Assembly (NCBI GenBank): GCA_009746045.1 | Contig: RPFO01000936.1 | Location: 1-36,812, forward strand | Direction of reading: 5' to 3' | Source of the DNA: Mesostigma viride | Taxonomy: Eukaryota > Streptophyta > Mesostigmatophyceae > Mesostigmatales > Mesostigmataceae | Length of the DNA stretch: 36,812 bases | Part shown: positions 28,009 to 36,040 of the stretch, piece after piece | Numbering within the stretch: the stretch's first letter is position 1 | Layout: each line of letters starts with the position of its first letter | Program-made: the position numbers and the translations under genes | The notes under the pieces: model-generated | Seen by the model: only the letters and a program-made list of their open reading frames with translations | The model's database searches: none | Told to the model about the DNA's origin: nothing

Positions 28009-28067
28009 ACCGTGCGATTTCAAAGATCTCGTCAGATTCTGACCAGATTTGGTGACTGTCAGAGATA

Positions 28068-28099
28068 TCTGTCAGATTTGTAACTGCCAGGTGGTCTGA
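28068..28099 (+). repeat. 32-bp direct repeat, copy 2
   Basis: Identical to 27977-28008. Between the copies lies the perfect palindrome GTCAGATTCTGAC (28031-28043). Confidence 0.9.
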
Positions 28100-28246
28100 C
28101 AATGCAGGATATGGTAAGATTCTGTTCAGATTCTGTCCTGGATTTTGTGCAGATATGGCCCAATTTTGTGCTGAGTCAGCCCATTTTTCAAATTTGAACA
28201 CTCCCCCCTGCGTGTCGGGCGTGTAAAATAAAAAAATAGTGGTATT

Positions 28247-28816
28247 ATGACACACACTGAGTGCCAAAATAATGCTCACCGTCGCCGCCCTACCCCCCGC
28301 CTGGCCATCTGTGCATTAAACGAACCGCCGCCAAGAGGAATGTGGGACCGTACCGTTTTCATAGTGGGAAAACAGCAACCTTACCCGAGACTGTTTGGGA
28401 TCCACACGCTTGAGAGGGACAGGAAATTGAGCGGGCTTATTCGCCCCATGACTCACATAATTGCGTTTGAAGAGCTCGACACCGCCGCAACAATGTCCCA
28501 GGTGCTGTGGGAGGATGACAAGAATGACAGGATGTCCGAATACAGTTTGGATGACGACAAGGTGGAGGATTGCATATTTCACAGGTTATCAGACCCTGAC
28601 GTGACAGAGGACGAAGAGGCGATTCATCAAATGAGCATCCAGGCGTTCACGTTTAACGACGCCCAGTCCTTCTGCATGTTTCATGGCTTCGTGCTGGATA
28701 TGGTATCCAGGACCGATGAAAGCAATGACCTTGTATTTTCAATTACCAGGCATTACCCTCGCGGGGATGCCAATTCCTACGTCACAATGTTGGAGAGTTA
28801 CATGAATGCTGGATAA
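28247..28816 (+). CDS. Unrecognised 189-aa protein
   Basis: The first ATG at 28247 gives a basic N-terminus; a second in-frame ATG at about 28340 (MWDRTVFIVGKQQPYPRLFG) may be the true start because protein-like character begins there. The middle is acidic (SEYSLDDDKVEDC) and the end mixed helical. Cys are few and there is no membrane segment. It lies at the right edge of regulatory cluster 3. A poly(A) signal follows 24 bases past the stop. Confidence 0.6.
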   Translation: MTHTECQNNAHRRRPTPRLAICALNEPPPRGMWDRTVFIVGKQQPYPRLFGIHTLERDRKLSGLIRPMTHIIAFEELDTAATMSQVLWEDDKNDRMSEYSLDDDKVEDCIFHRLSDPDVTEDEEAIHQMSIQAFTFNDAQSFCMFHGFVLDMVSRTDESNDLVFSITRHYPRGDANSYVTMLESYMNAG

Positions 28817-28840
28817 GTTTGTCATTATTATTATTAGATG

Positions 28841-28846
28841 AATAAA
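28841..28846 (+). terminator. Poly(A) signal of the 28247-28816 gene
   Basis: AATAAA 24 bases past the stop, directly next to the end of the convergent gene. Confidence 0.65.
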
Positions 28847-29211
28847 TCACTCGGCAACCGCAACGGGTGCCTGATCGGACATATCCTCGGCAACAATGCC
28901 GCCGCCCTTCTTTGAATTGTTGTTTCCGAGCACGTATTTCAGCGCAAAGTCTCCCGCCGTCATGTCATTAAAAAGCAGGTGCTGGGTTTGGATGGCGGTC
29001 CCCTTCCTCCTGATCTGATTGAGACACTTCCTCACGTCCCCCACGCTCATGTCGGGCACGGACGAACTCATGACGTGGGGGCGGCTGGACTCGGTCACTT
29101 TGCTTGCGTCAGACTCCGCGGACACGGGGCCCGTCACCCCCTTCCGCTTCTTGTTTTCTTCTCCACAACGGGCGCCGCGTTTTCCTGGACAGCTGGCTGG
29201 GAGTTCTCCAT
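28847..29211 (-). CDS. Unrecognised ~121-aa protein (frameshifted at N-terminus)
   Basis: The long open part (28847 to about 29137) has no ATG start of its own. An ATG at 29211 opens another frame (MENSQPAVQENAAPVVE) that runs into it near a short A/T run at 29150-29162, so one indel is likely. The protein starts acidic, then has a basic spot (KKRK), a Ser-rich linker and a helical part (SVGDVRKCLNQIRRKG) with a Lys-rich Gly stretch near the end. Possible small nuclear or virion DNA-binding protein; no family recognised. Confidence 0.5.
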
Positions 29212-29343
29212 GTTGTGTGTGTGACCGTGTATGAACTAAGCCTGGATAATTTATCCCGTGTTATAAGCGCACACCCTCACCCCCCGTTGGGGAACGCATC
29301 CAGCTTTTTTTTTGTCTGTGTATCGTAGGACGTGCCGGACGCG

Positions 29344-30427
29344 ATGTCCGGTGTCACTCACTACACCGTGGAGGCCGTCATGCAGCAATGCATCGACACC
29401 CTGCAGAGTAGGCAACAGAATCTCGGTCAATGGAAAGAGGAGGCCGATAAACTCGAACGGGAAGCGCAGTCGACACAAGATTGGGACGCCAAAATGAAGG
29501 CCAGGTTGGCCGCGCGGGCCCTTAGAAGCACCATAGCCAAGGTGGAGGGGGGGAGTATGACGAGTTCCTCCTGGACATCCTGCCCACGTACAGGAAGTAC
29601 AAGGACACGTTCGACGGCGCCGGGGCCAAGAAGCGCAACAAGACCGACCCCCCTGGTGGAAAAAAGACAGCGACAAACAGGGGCGAGATATTCCGCGAGT
29701 TCATCCGAGTGGTGCAAAAGTACCCTTCCTCAACGTACCGACGGGCACGGCACAGGTGACAGACGAGCCGGCCCTGTACGGCTTCTGCCCCGCGTGCAAC
29801 ACCAACATGGTGGAGAACTCGCGAGAGGCGCTGCTCTTGTGCTCGGCGTGCGGCCTCACGTCCGAGATGTGCAATGACTCGGAAAGGAACGTGCCCTACG
29901 GCACCCCCGTGTGCGTCACCGACTACTGCTACAAGCGGATCAACCACTTCAACGAGACGCTGTCACAGTTCCACGCGAGGGAGAAGTCCTCCATCCCGCA
30001 AGAGGTTATCGACAGCCTCGCCACCGAGTTCAAGAAGGCAAGGATAGCGGACACCAGCGCGCTGACCCCGAGCATAGTGCGCAAGTTCCTTCGCAAGCTT
30101 CGGCTATCCAAGTACTTCGAGCACTCCGTCCAGATCACCCACATGTTCAGCGGCACCCCTCCGCCCACCATGACCCAGGTGCAGGAGGACAAACTGAGGA
30201 CCATGTTCCGCCTCGTGCAGGAGCCCTTCGAGCAGGTTGTGCCAAAGGGGCGCAAGAACTTCCTCAACTACTCGTACTGCATCCACAAGATGTGCCAGCT
30301 ACTGGAATACGACGAGTTCCTGTCCCACTTCCCCCTCCTGAAGAGCAAGGAGAAGTTGTGGGATCAGGATGAGATTTGGAAGAACATTTGCAAGAAGCTC
30401 AACTGGCAGTTCATCCCCTCCAAGTGA
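29344..30427 (+). CDS. VLTF-3-like late transcription factor (frameshifted twice)
   Basis: About 360 residues, the normal size for this NCLDV hallmark (poxvirus A2L). The N-terminal part from the ATG at 29344 is helical. The frame breaks at a seven-G run (29547-29553) and again near an A-run at about 29716. The second half is diagnostic: FCPACN and LLCSACG form a zinc ribbon, then CYKRINHFNETLSQF with a following SIPQEV, then RKNFLNYSYCIHKMCQLL, PLLKSKEKLWDQDEIWKNIC and LNWQFIPS. These match the conserved core of VLTF-3, which drives late viral transcription. Together with the VLTF-2-like gene it fixes the window as Nucleocytoviricota. TATAAG at about 29263 may be its promoter. Confidence 0.88.
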
Positions 30428-30436
30428 CGGCCCGAC

Positions 30437-30912
30437 TCACGCGCGGGTCTTGCGCCCCAACATCTCGAACCGCAGCACGATCGTCCAATCGGCAAGGTTG
30501 GGGATCGCGCTAGACGTGAACTGGTCGATCGTGTCGAGGTGGCACACCCTGATTTTGACAGAGCCCCCGTCCCGCAGCAGAAAAGGGTCGGACACCGGGA
30601 GACAGTTTTGCTGGTCGGTGATAGAGTAGTTGCTAGGGAAGCGCTTGTGGCCACCGTAGTGGCGATCGGTGTCATGTCGCCACTAGAGCAAGGGAACGCG
30701 TCCGACAATATCCCGATGACCGTCCGAGTGCCCTTCGGCACGAAACCCTTGATGGACGCAAATAACACGTGCGCCTTCCACCGCCCATCGAGAATGGGAG
30801 CGGATGGGTCGGGAGGGATCTGCACAGTCCACTCGTTAAACTCGGTGGACACCGTCTTCGCGGTGGTGGACGTGTTGGCAGAGAAGAGCGTCAGCACGTA
30901 CACGTCTGTCAT
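30437..30912 (-). CDS. Unrecognised ~158-aa protein (frameshifted)
   Basis: The first part from the ATG at 30912 (MTDVYVLTLFSANTST) looks beta-rich (FNEWTVQIPPDP, GRWKAHVLFASIKGFVP). Near 30650-30670 the frame changes and continues as FPSNYSITDQQNC, VKIRVCHLDTIDQF and DWTIVLRFEMLG to the stop at 30437. An earlier ATG at about 31020 in the same frame exists, but that part is less protein-like. The all-beta character would fit a virion or capsid-associated protein. It is convergent with VLTF-3 (9-bp gap). Confidence 0.5.
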
Positions 30913-31069
30913 GGCCACTTTGCTGATAGTAAGCGAGAGAATTATGTCGCGCGCGTTTATGTGGCGCGTATTGTGGGCGGTACTTGTTGAAACGATGACG
31001 CTCGGAATCATCTCCATCAACTGCCCCGTGGCCAAGTCGCTCCCCTACGCCGGAGTGTACCGCCCCGCC

Positions 31070-31423
31070 ATGGCCAAAGCCCACTACTGCGAGGTGGACC
31101 TGGACACGGGCGAATATGGCAAACTGTCGGCGCTGCACTCCTTCCGGTTCAAAGTCCCGCTCAATTCCCGCCCGACAGATGATGACGTGCGCGCCGTTAA
31201 CATGCTGTTTGCCATATTGAGGGGAAACTATCCGCGCGATCACATCACCATCGTCGAGTTCGACGACCACTCGACTCGCTACGGCACCGTCTACATTGTA
31301 ACGTCAGACGACTCCAATGGCCCCGTGCCCTATAACGACTTCAAGGCCCACCGCACGGTGCTAGACTTTGAACTGCGCCAAAGCCAGATGGAGGACGGGG
31401 GGGTGGTGTACGAGTTCCCTTAA
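31070..31423 (+). CDS. Unrecognised 117-aa protein
   Basis: From the ATG at 31070 (MAKAHYCEVDLDTGEYGK). An in-frame ATG at 30994 would add 25 residues. Beta-rich, with segments HSFRFKVPLNSRP and RYGTVYIVTSDDSNG, and an acidic C-terminus. Divergent from the 30437-30912 gene; the two have a similar beta-rich look and may be functionally linked. A poly(A) signal lies 10 bases past the stop. Confidence 0.6.
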   Translation: MAKAHYCEVDLDTGEYGKLSALHSFRFKVPLNSRPTDDDVRAVNMLFAILRGNYPRDHITIVEFDDHSTRYGTVYIVTSDDSNGPVPYNDFKAHRTVLDFELRQSQMEDGGVVYEFP

Positions 31424-31432
31424 TATATTTTT

Positions 31433-31438
31433 AATAAA
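31433..31438 (+). terminator. Poly(A) signal of the 31070-31423 gene
   Basis: AATAAA 10 bases past the stop. Confidence 0.6.
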
Positions 31439-31468
31439 ATTCAGACACATTGGATGACACAAATCGAG

Positions 31469-31474
31469 TTTATT
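31469..31474 (-). terminator. Poly(A) signal for the 31513-32039 gene
   Basis: AATAAA on the minus strand, 39 bases past the stop. Confidence 0.6.
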
Positions 31475-31512
31475 TACAATTGCAGGGGTGATAACGCTCC
31501 AAAGGCGAACGG

Positions 31513-32039
31513 CTATTGGAGTGCATCGGTCAGCGGGGGCGTCTTCTCGACACCGCTTGCTCTCAGGCTCTTAAGACCCTTTAACAGCATGGAAGTGACC
31601 GACTTGGCAATGACCAATTCCCTCTGTGCGTTGTCCAGCTGTGTCCTCCACTTCTCTGCAGCCATGTTTTGGCTCCTCAAAGTCATCTCCAACCGTTTGA
31701 TGTCAGCCTCCTTCTCAGAAATGACCTCTTGGAGTTGTCTTTTCTGCTTAACAAGCTTGTTCTTCGCCCTCGCGTGCCTCTTCCTGGCGGCATCCTTATC
31801 ATTCTTGTACTTTGTCATCGCATTCCCCAGAGTGTCCTTTATCTCAACAAACTGGGCATGGACAGTGGCCAAGAATTCCCTGGGAACAAGCACCTTGGAC
31901 GGAGGGGGGTGCTCATTTCCTGCCGTCGAACAGGGCTTTTCCACCTCATTTAGCCCGATGGAGGAATGTTTTCCTTGTCGGAATCATAGCTGCAGTCTGA
32001 GCCGCTCCACCCCCCATAATTGCTGCCCCTTTCTGCCAT
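31513..32039 (-). CDS. Coiled-coil protein (frameshifted near the start)
   Basis: The main frame (31513-31944) lacks an ATG at its start. An ATG at 32039 opens another frame (MAERGSNYGGWSGSD) ending with DKENIPPSG just before the join near 31955-31965, so a single indel is likely. About 175 residues. Residues 55-150 form a long charged coiled coil (ARKRHARAKNKLVKQKRQL and a heptad-like continuation). DKENIPP contains a KEN tripeptide, which in eukaryotic proteins can be a signal for the APC/C ligase. Function unknown. Confidence 0.55.
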
Positions 32040-32697
32040 AGCCAGAAGCACACTTTAGACGGATGGCAGTCGGAACAGAGGGCCTTTTCACAATGGCTGG
32101 CTTTTGCCCACAAGAAATTCCGTGCCATGCAGGCAAATGCTGAAATTTTACTAGGTGGCAAGATCATACAAATGTTGCCCTGTCAGCAGAGATCTGTGAG
32201 ATTCCTGCTGACTGTGCATACAGAGATCTGGTCCGTGCGAAATCCGAGATCTGGCGTCATCCGTCTGACAGAGAGATCTCCGTACGGATAGTGTGACGTC
32301 GGATCTGCCAGATATTTTTTCGTGACTCAGCCGAAATAGCAGGACCTTCTAGAAGCGAAATCTTGCCCATCCATCTGTGGATACTCCTGGCCGCTGGTTT
32401 CTTGCCCAAATTCTTAAAAGGTCTTGCCACCCCTTTGCACACCCACAGTCCACAGCCTCCATACCCAGCACCAGTGCCCCTCTACAGGCAGCCATTTTCG
32501 CATCTCGTGCGTCCAAAATCCATCTGTGGGCCACAGTCAGCCAGCTTCAGGTATTGCAGACTGTGTTTTCCTGGCCCTTTGCAAACATTTCTTGGCTTTC
32601 CATGCCCCTTGCCACTGTTTCATGGCCTTTTAATGGTGTCTCTGCCCCTTGCAAACATTTCTTTCCCCTTGGCTGTCTTTTCCTTCTTGCAGGGGTC
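32040..32697. promoter_or_regulatory. Divergent intergenic region with AGATCT cluster 4 and leader
   Basis: Four AGATCT sites lie between 32190 and 32307 (GCAGAGATCTGTGAG, ACAGAGATCTGG, CCGAGATCTGG, AGAGAGATCTCC), followed by a C/T-rich leader for the 32698 gene. The leader has no ATG from about 32310 up to the intron donor. Confidence 0.5.
32551..32692 (+). other. Likely 5'-UTR intron, 142 nt
   Basis: Donor CTTCAG|GTATTG and acceptor TTTTCCTTCTTGCAG|GGG with a long pyrimidine tract, ending six bases before the ATG at 32698. Three upstream ATGs lie inside this intron and none in the preceding leader, so splicing would remove all of them. Its length is almost equal to that of the coding intron at 9113-9252. 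The donor is weaker. Confidence 0.5.
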
Positions 32698-33640
32698 ATG
32701 AGTGCTCATCAGCCTGCATGGGATCAACCTGTGTTGGAGGACAAGACCACGTGGATGCATAACCCAGAAACGGGAGAGAAGATCTACCGGACCCAGAAAA
32801 ACAAGGCGGATGCTGAGAACTGGAAGAAGAACAACCCTGGGAAGGAGCCCCACGTCCCCACCCAGAGGTGCTTACGTTGCAAGCAGCTGAAGCCAACAGA
32901 CTCCTTCCTCACCGAGTCGGGCAAGTGGGACGAGTGCAATCCATGCCGCGACAACATGGAGAAGTTTGCCAGAAGGAGGGACGACTCCATTCGCGCGACT
33001 GCCAAGAAGGAGGTCGCCAGGATCGCTGGAGGGGCGGTGTCAGAGGATCTCCCAATCCTTCCCAAGTGCGGCAGGGGGGATAAGGAGTTTGAGGATGCCA
33101 TCAGACAGGTACGCGATTACAGCGTCGGGGGGGGGGCGACGAGGGGCTGGACGGTCTGGGCTCTTGCCTTCTGTGCGAGGAACGCCTCGAAAGCGTTCAC
33201 GTCCCCACAACCAAGCAGAGGCACTTCCACGCCGGCGGTGCTTGCGGTGGCTGCGTAGTGCAGTTCCTGATCAAGCAGGAGGACGACAGCGACGCCGACT
33301 GCCCCATCTGCATCGTGGAGAAGCGCCCCCTGGACCTGGTGGCCAAGCTGCAGTTCCCCTACTTCACCTTCGACTTCACGCTGACGGCCCTCGCCCACGT
33401 ACTCAACGGCGACTGGTACGGCGGTGCGGACTTCTTCATGCTGCAGGAGGAGGAGAAGGAGCCCGAGGAGCTGCCCCCTGTTTGCCCCGTCGAGGAGCCG
33501 CGAGGGCGCGCGCACTGGGGGCGGGCGTCGACGCCGAGAGCGCATTGAAGTGCGAGGAGACGTTTCTGAGTGGCACCCAGCCTGGTGACAAGTGGGAGGT
33601 GGAGGTGATCGAGGAGACCCCCCCTCTCCCAAGCGCGTGA
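32698..33640 (+). CDS. Zinc-ribbon and RING-like protein (frameshifted twice)
   Basis: The first part from the ATG at 32698 has a CLRCKQLKPTDSF...CNPC zinc ribbon (about residues 60-85), like that of the HNH protein, then a Lys/Arg helix. At a ten-G run (33127-33136) the frame changes. The next part is RING-like: CLLCEERL, then RHFHAGGACGGC and ADCPICIVEKR, in a C-C/H-H/C-C/C-C arrangement. A second change near 33517-33521 leads to the acidic end at 33640. RING proteins are usually E3 ubiquitin ligases; this is inferred. It has a likely 5'-UTR intron and a poly(A) signal 120 bases past the stop. Confidence 0.6.
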
Positions 33641-33759
33641 GGCCGTTTAGGCGGTGTGCCCCCACTCTTCCGTTTGGCAAGTGATATGCGTGTCTCACTA
33701 TGCTTGATGGAATTTGCCAAGTTAACTCCAGATGGAATTGTGAAGTTAATTAACAAATC

Positions 33760-33765
33760 AATAAA
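33760..33765 (+). terminator. Poly(A) signal of the 32698-33640 gene
   Basis: AATAAA 120 bases past the stop. Confidence 0.5.
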
Positions 33766-33922
33766 GTTGAGCACATTATGTCCCACTCCTCGTGTCTTTC
33801 GGCTTCGTAATCAGCTCATGACCCACTAGAATCTCGCTAGCCTTGTCAGTACGTACCCCGGGCGTCCACGGGTGCGCCCACTCACAGCTAGATTTACCTT
33901 AGAATAGTACGCACCATCCACC

Positions 33923-34765
33923 ATGTCCCAGGTGGTCCGCTACCTGACCCCCGCGGACGGGACAGAGGAGGACCCCCGGTTCAGTGGCAAGATCCGCGTG
34001 ACGGATGACGGCAGAATCTCCGTGTATGATGCCATGGCTGCTATTGGCATTTCACAGCCCAGAGTGTACTTTCTCAACCTTCAAAAGGCCAATGAGGAGG
34101 TTGTTAAAATTTTTAACTACCTCAAATTCCCTGGCCCTGGCCAGCGAGAGACGCCCGTGACCGACCGACAGGGCATGGCCAAGATTATAATGCTGCTGCC
34201 CGGCAAGGTCGCCGCCAAGTTCAGGGATGAGCTGTCCATCCTCCTGGAGCGCTACCTTAATGCTGACCGCACTCTCGCCCAGGACATTCTGCGGAGGGCA
34301 GATGCCAAGGAGGACGCCATAGCTAACCTGGCTGACAATACCCGCATCCGCAACTCGTGTGCCGCGAAGGCACTGGGCGAAACCATCAAGGGGTACATCG
34401 ACTCTCACGACTGTGGTCCGATCTACGCAATGGTTCACGACACCAACAACGTTGCCGCAACTGGAAAGAAGGCCAGCGAGTTAAAGGCCATGTTTGGGGC
34501 ATCCAAGTCCTCCTCGTCGCGCGACCTACTGACAGAAAAGCAGAGTGCCGCCATGCTATTGTTACAGCTGTGCGAGGCTGATGAGATAAAAATGACCGGC
34601 GATAACCCCCTCACTGTGGCCAAGAGGAACAGAGAGACATTTGAGCCGGTGTTTAAGGCAAAAGGTCTGCATGACGAATTTGCGCACGAGGAGTGCATCA
34701 GGGACAATGTGAAAGTCATGCGGCTTAACCAGAAGGCCACCAAGGCCAATGTCATTTCAGCTTAA
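33923..34765 (+). CDS. KilA-N/BRO-like protein
   Basis: 280 residues, frame intact. Residues 25-115 match the N-terminal DNA-binding-type domain of viral KilA-N/BRO-like proteins: RISVYDAMAAIG, then YLKFPGPGQRETPVTDRQG and LLPGKVAAKFRDELSILLERYLN. Such domains occur in many large DNA viruses and may regulate transcription or modify host DNA; the exact role is unknown. The C-terminal 160 residues are helical with Ser-rich and charged parts. The ATG context CCACCATGT matches a eukaryotic (Kozak-like) start. A poly(A) signal follows 11 bases past the stop. Confidence 0.7.
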   Translation: MSQVVRYLTPADGTEEDPRFSGKIRVTDDGRISVYDAMAAIGISQPRVYFLNLQKANEEVVKIFNYLKFPGPGQRETPVTDRQGMAKIIMLLPGKVAAKFRDELSILLERYLNADRTLAQDILRRADAKEDAIANLADNTRIRNSCAAKALGETIKGYIDSHDCGPIYAMVHDTNNVAATGKKASELKAMFGASKSSSSRDLLTEKQSAAMLLLQLCEADEIKMTGDNPLTVAKRNRETFEPVFKAKGLHDEFAHEECIRDNVKVMRLNQKATKANVISA

Positions 34766-34775
34766 ATAGTGAAGT

Positions 34776-34781
34776 AATAAA
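34776..34781 (+). terminator. Poly(A) signal of the 33923-34765 gene
   Basis: AATAAA 11 bases past the stop. Confidence 0.6.
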
Positions 34782-34795
34782 GCATCCTATTCCTC

Positions 34796-35578
34796 TCAAT
34801 CGTTCATGTCGATGTCCGCGTCGATCTTGGGGGCCAGCGCGAACATGAGCACGCCCAAGTCCCCCACCTTGTACTTCACTATGATGGGGTAATCGTGGCT
34901 CAAGAACAGCTGCACACTATTGCACAGTCCGGCGCTCTTAGAAAACGTGCACAGGTAACGCAGCGAGTACACCTCGTTGATGACCTCCTTCTCGTCCTTC
35001 ACGTCCACCTCCATCTCGGGGAACTCCTCCCCGATCTCCAAGTGACAATCGCCGATGTCGCCGGAGCACGACATGGTGATGTGCCTGCCCTCGCACTTCA
35101 CGTTCACCGTGTCGGCCACCACCGAGAGGTCGCGGCAGATCTTTTGGAACTCCGAGCTGACCATGGTGATCGCGACCGAGTACTCCTTCTCGGGTATTTC
35201 CAGACTGCTCTCGTCGATGTCCAGCAGCTTCATCGTGTAGGACCACTTGGTGTTCTTCACCTTGTTCACGATGTTGATCTCCATCACCTCCTGTTTCGTC
35301 ACATCGAGCCGCAGCTCGAGCTCGTCGTTGCTGGACACGTTCTTCAGCAGCTTGTACAGGTTCAGCAGGCTCACGCCCACCGTGAAATTCTGCGAGCAAG
35401 AGTACTCCTCGATCTTGTCCGCTTGCAGGTTCACATGGAACAGAGCGCAGTGGCACCCGTCCATGGCGGTGATGTGCACGCCATTGGGGTCGAACCGCAC
35501 ATTCACGTCGTTGGTCAGCTCCTTCAGCGCCTCCACCAGCAGCTTAATGGACGACCCCTGGACGGTCCTGAACTCCAT
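34796..35578 (-). CDS. Proliferating cell nuclear antigen (sliding clamp)
   Basis: 260 residues, the standard PCNA length, frame intact. The clamp holds DNA polymerase on DNA and recruits partners through their PIP boxes. Seen here: LVEALKELTNDVNVRFDPNG and ITAMDGCHCALFHVNL (first domain, the latter the 'MDxSHV' region), VSLLNLYKLLKNV, LDIDESSLEIPE (interdomain connector region), VSSEFQKICRDLS, YSLRYLCTFSKSAGLC and, near the end, YKVGDLGVLMFALAPKI, the C-terminal PIP-binding strand. Eukaryotic/NCLDV type. Gene is convergent with the KilA-N-like gene (30-bp gap). Confidence 0.95.
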   Translation of the reverse strand: MEFRTVQGSSIKLLVEALKELTNDVNVRFDPNGVHITAMDGCHCALFHVNLQADKIEEYSCSQNFTVGVSLLNLYKLLKNVSSNDELELRLDVTKQEVMEINIVNKVKNTKWSYTMKLLDIDESSLEIPEKEYSVAITMVSSEFQKICRDLSVVADTVNVKCEGRHITMSCSGDIGDCHLEIGEEFPEMEVDVKDEKEVINEVYSLRYLCTFSKSAGLCNSVQLFLSHDYPIIVKYKVGDLGVLMFALAPKIDADIDMND

Positions 35579-35668
35579 TATGGTACGCGTGCGACTGTTT
35601 TTGTGCTAATGTAAGCGCGGGAGCGTCCAGACGAGGACGAGCGTCCGGCAGCGGACACGGTGCGGCGG

Positions 35669-35950
35669 CTAGGGTGGGAGCTCGAACGGGGCCTCGTACA
35701 CAATGGCTCCGAGTAAGGTGTAGTTTATGAAGTTCGGGTCGGTGTCCTCCTGTATCGGATTCCTTCCGTTCTTCTGCAGCACGTACATGGCCGTGTGCCA
35801 TTCCCCGTCCCTTTTCACCTGCGTGGTATACAGCCTGAAGTTGCCGATGTCCAATGGGTTTGTGGACAACAAACTGTCCCCCGTCGCCGTGAACCGGATG
35901 CGGTTGTTTATGTTGACGTAATCGGCTGTCAAGCGGGTGACGGAAGACAT
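35669..35950 (-). CDS. Unrecognised 93-aa protein
   Basis: From the ATG at 35950 (MSSVTRLTADYVNIN); the longer frame goes through the divergent gene. Beta-rich, Asn/Thr-rich, with TTQVKRDGEWHTAMYVLQKNG in the middle and a Pro end. No Cys, no membrane segment. Lies 90 bp upstream of PCNA on the same strand and may share its transcript. Function unknown. Confidence 0.6.
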   Translation of the reverse strand: MSSVTRLTADYVNINNRIRFTATGDSLLSTNPLDIGNFRLYTTQVKRDGEWHTAMYVLQKNGRNPIQEDTDPNFINYTLLGAIVYEAPFELPP

Positions 35951-36040
35951 CGTGCTGATTATAGCAACAGGAAATATGTCGCCACCAACCGCGGCCAGAA
36001 GGGACCAATTAAAATATAAAGTACACGTAAGAACGCCAGC

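Larger units (their letters stand above)
27574..28246. promoter_or_regulatory. Divergent intergenic region with AGATCT/CAGATT cluster 3
   Basis: 673 bp without a gene. It holds a TATA-like box for the minus-strand gene, a plus-strand TTATAAA at about 27771 and, from 27894 to 28100, AGATCT sites mixed with GTCAGATTCTGAC-type palindromes and a 32-bp direct repeat. An AT-rich TAAAATAAAAAAATAG lies just before the 28247 gene. Confidence 0.55.

Noticed and set aside
29756-30427. TFIIS-like transcription elongation factor
   Set aside because: The paired Cys ribbon suggested it at first, but the ribbon is followed by the YKR-x-NHF and LKS-x-EKL...IWK-x-IC core of VLTF-3, which explains the whole length.
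32377-32697. Coding extension upstream of the 32698 gene
   Set aside because: The frame has no ATG near its start, is C/T-rich, and contains what looks like a 5'-UTR intron.
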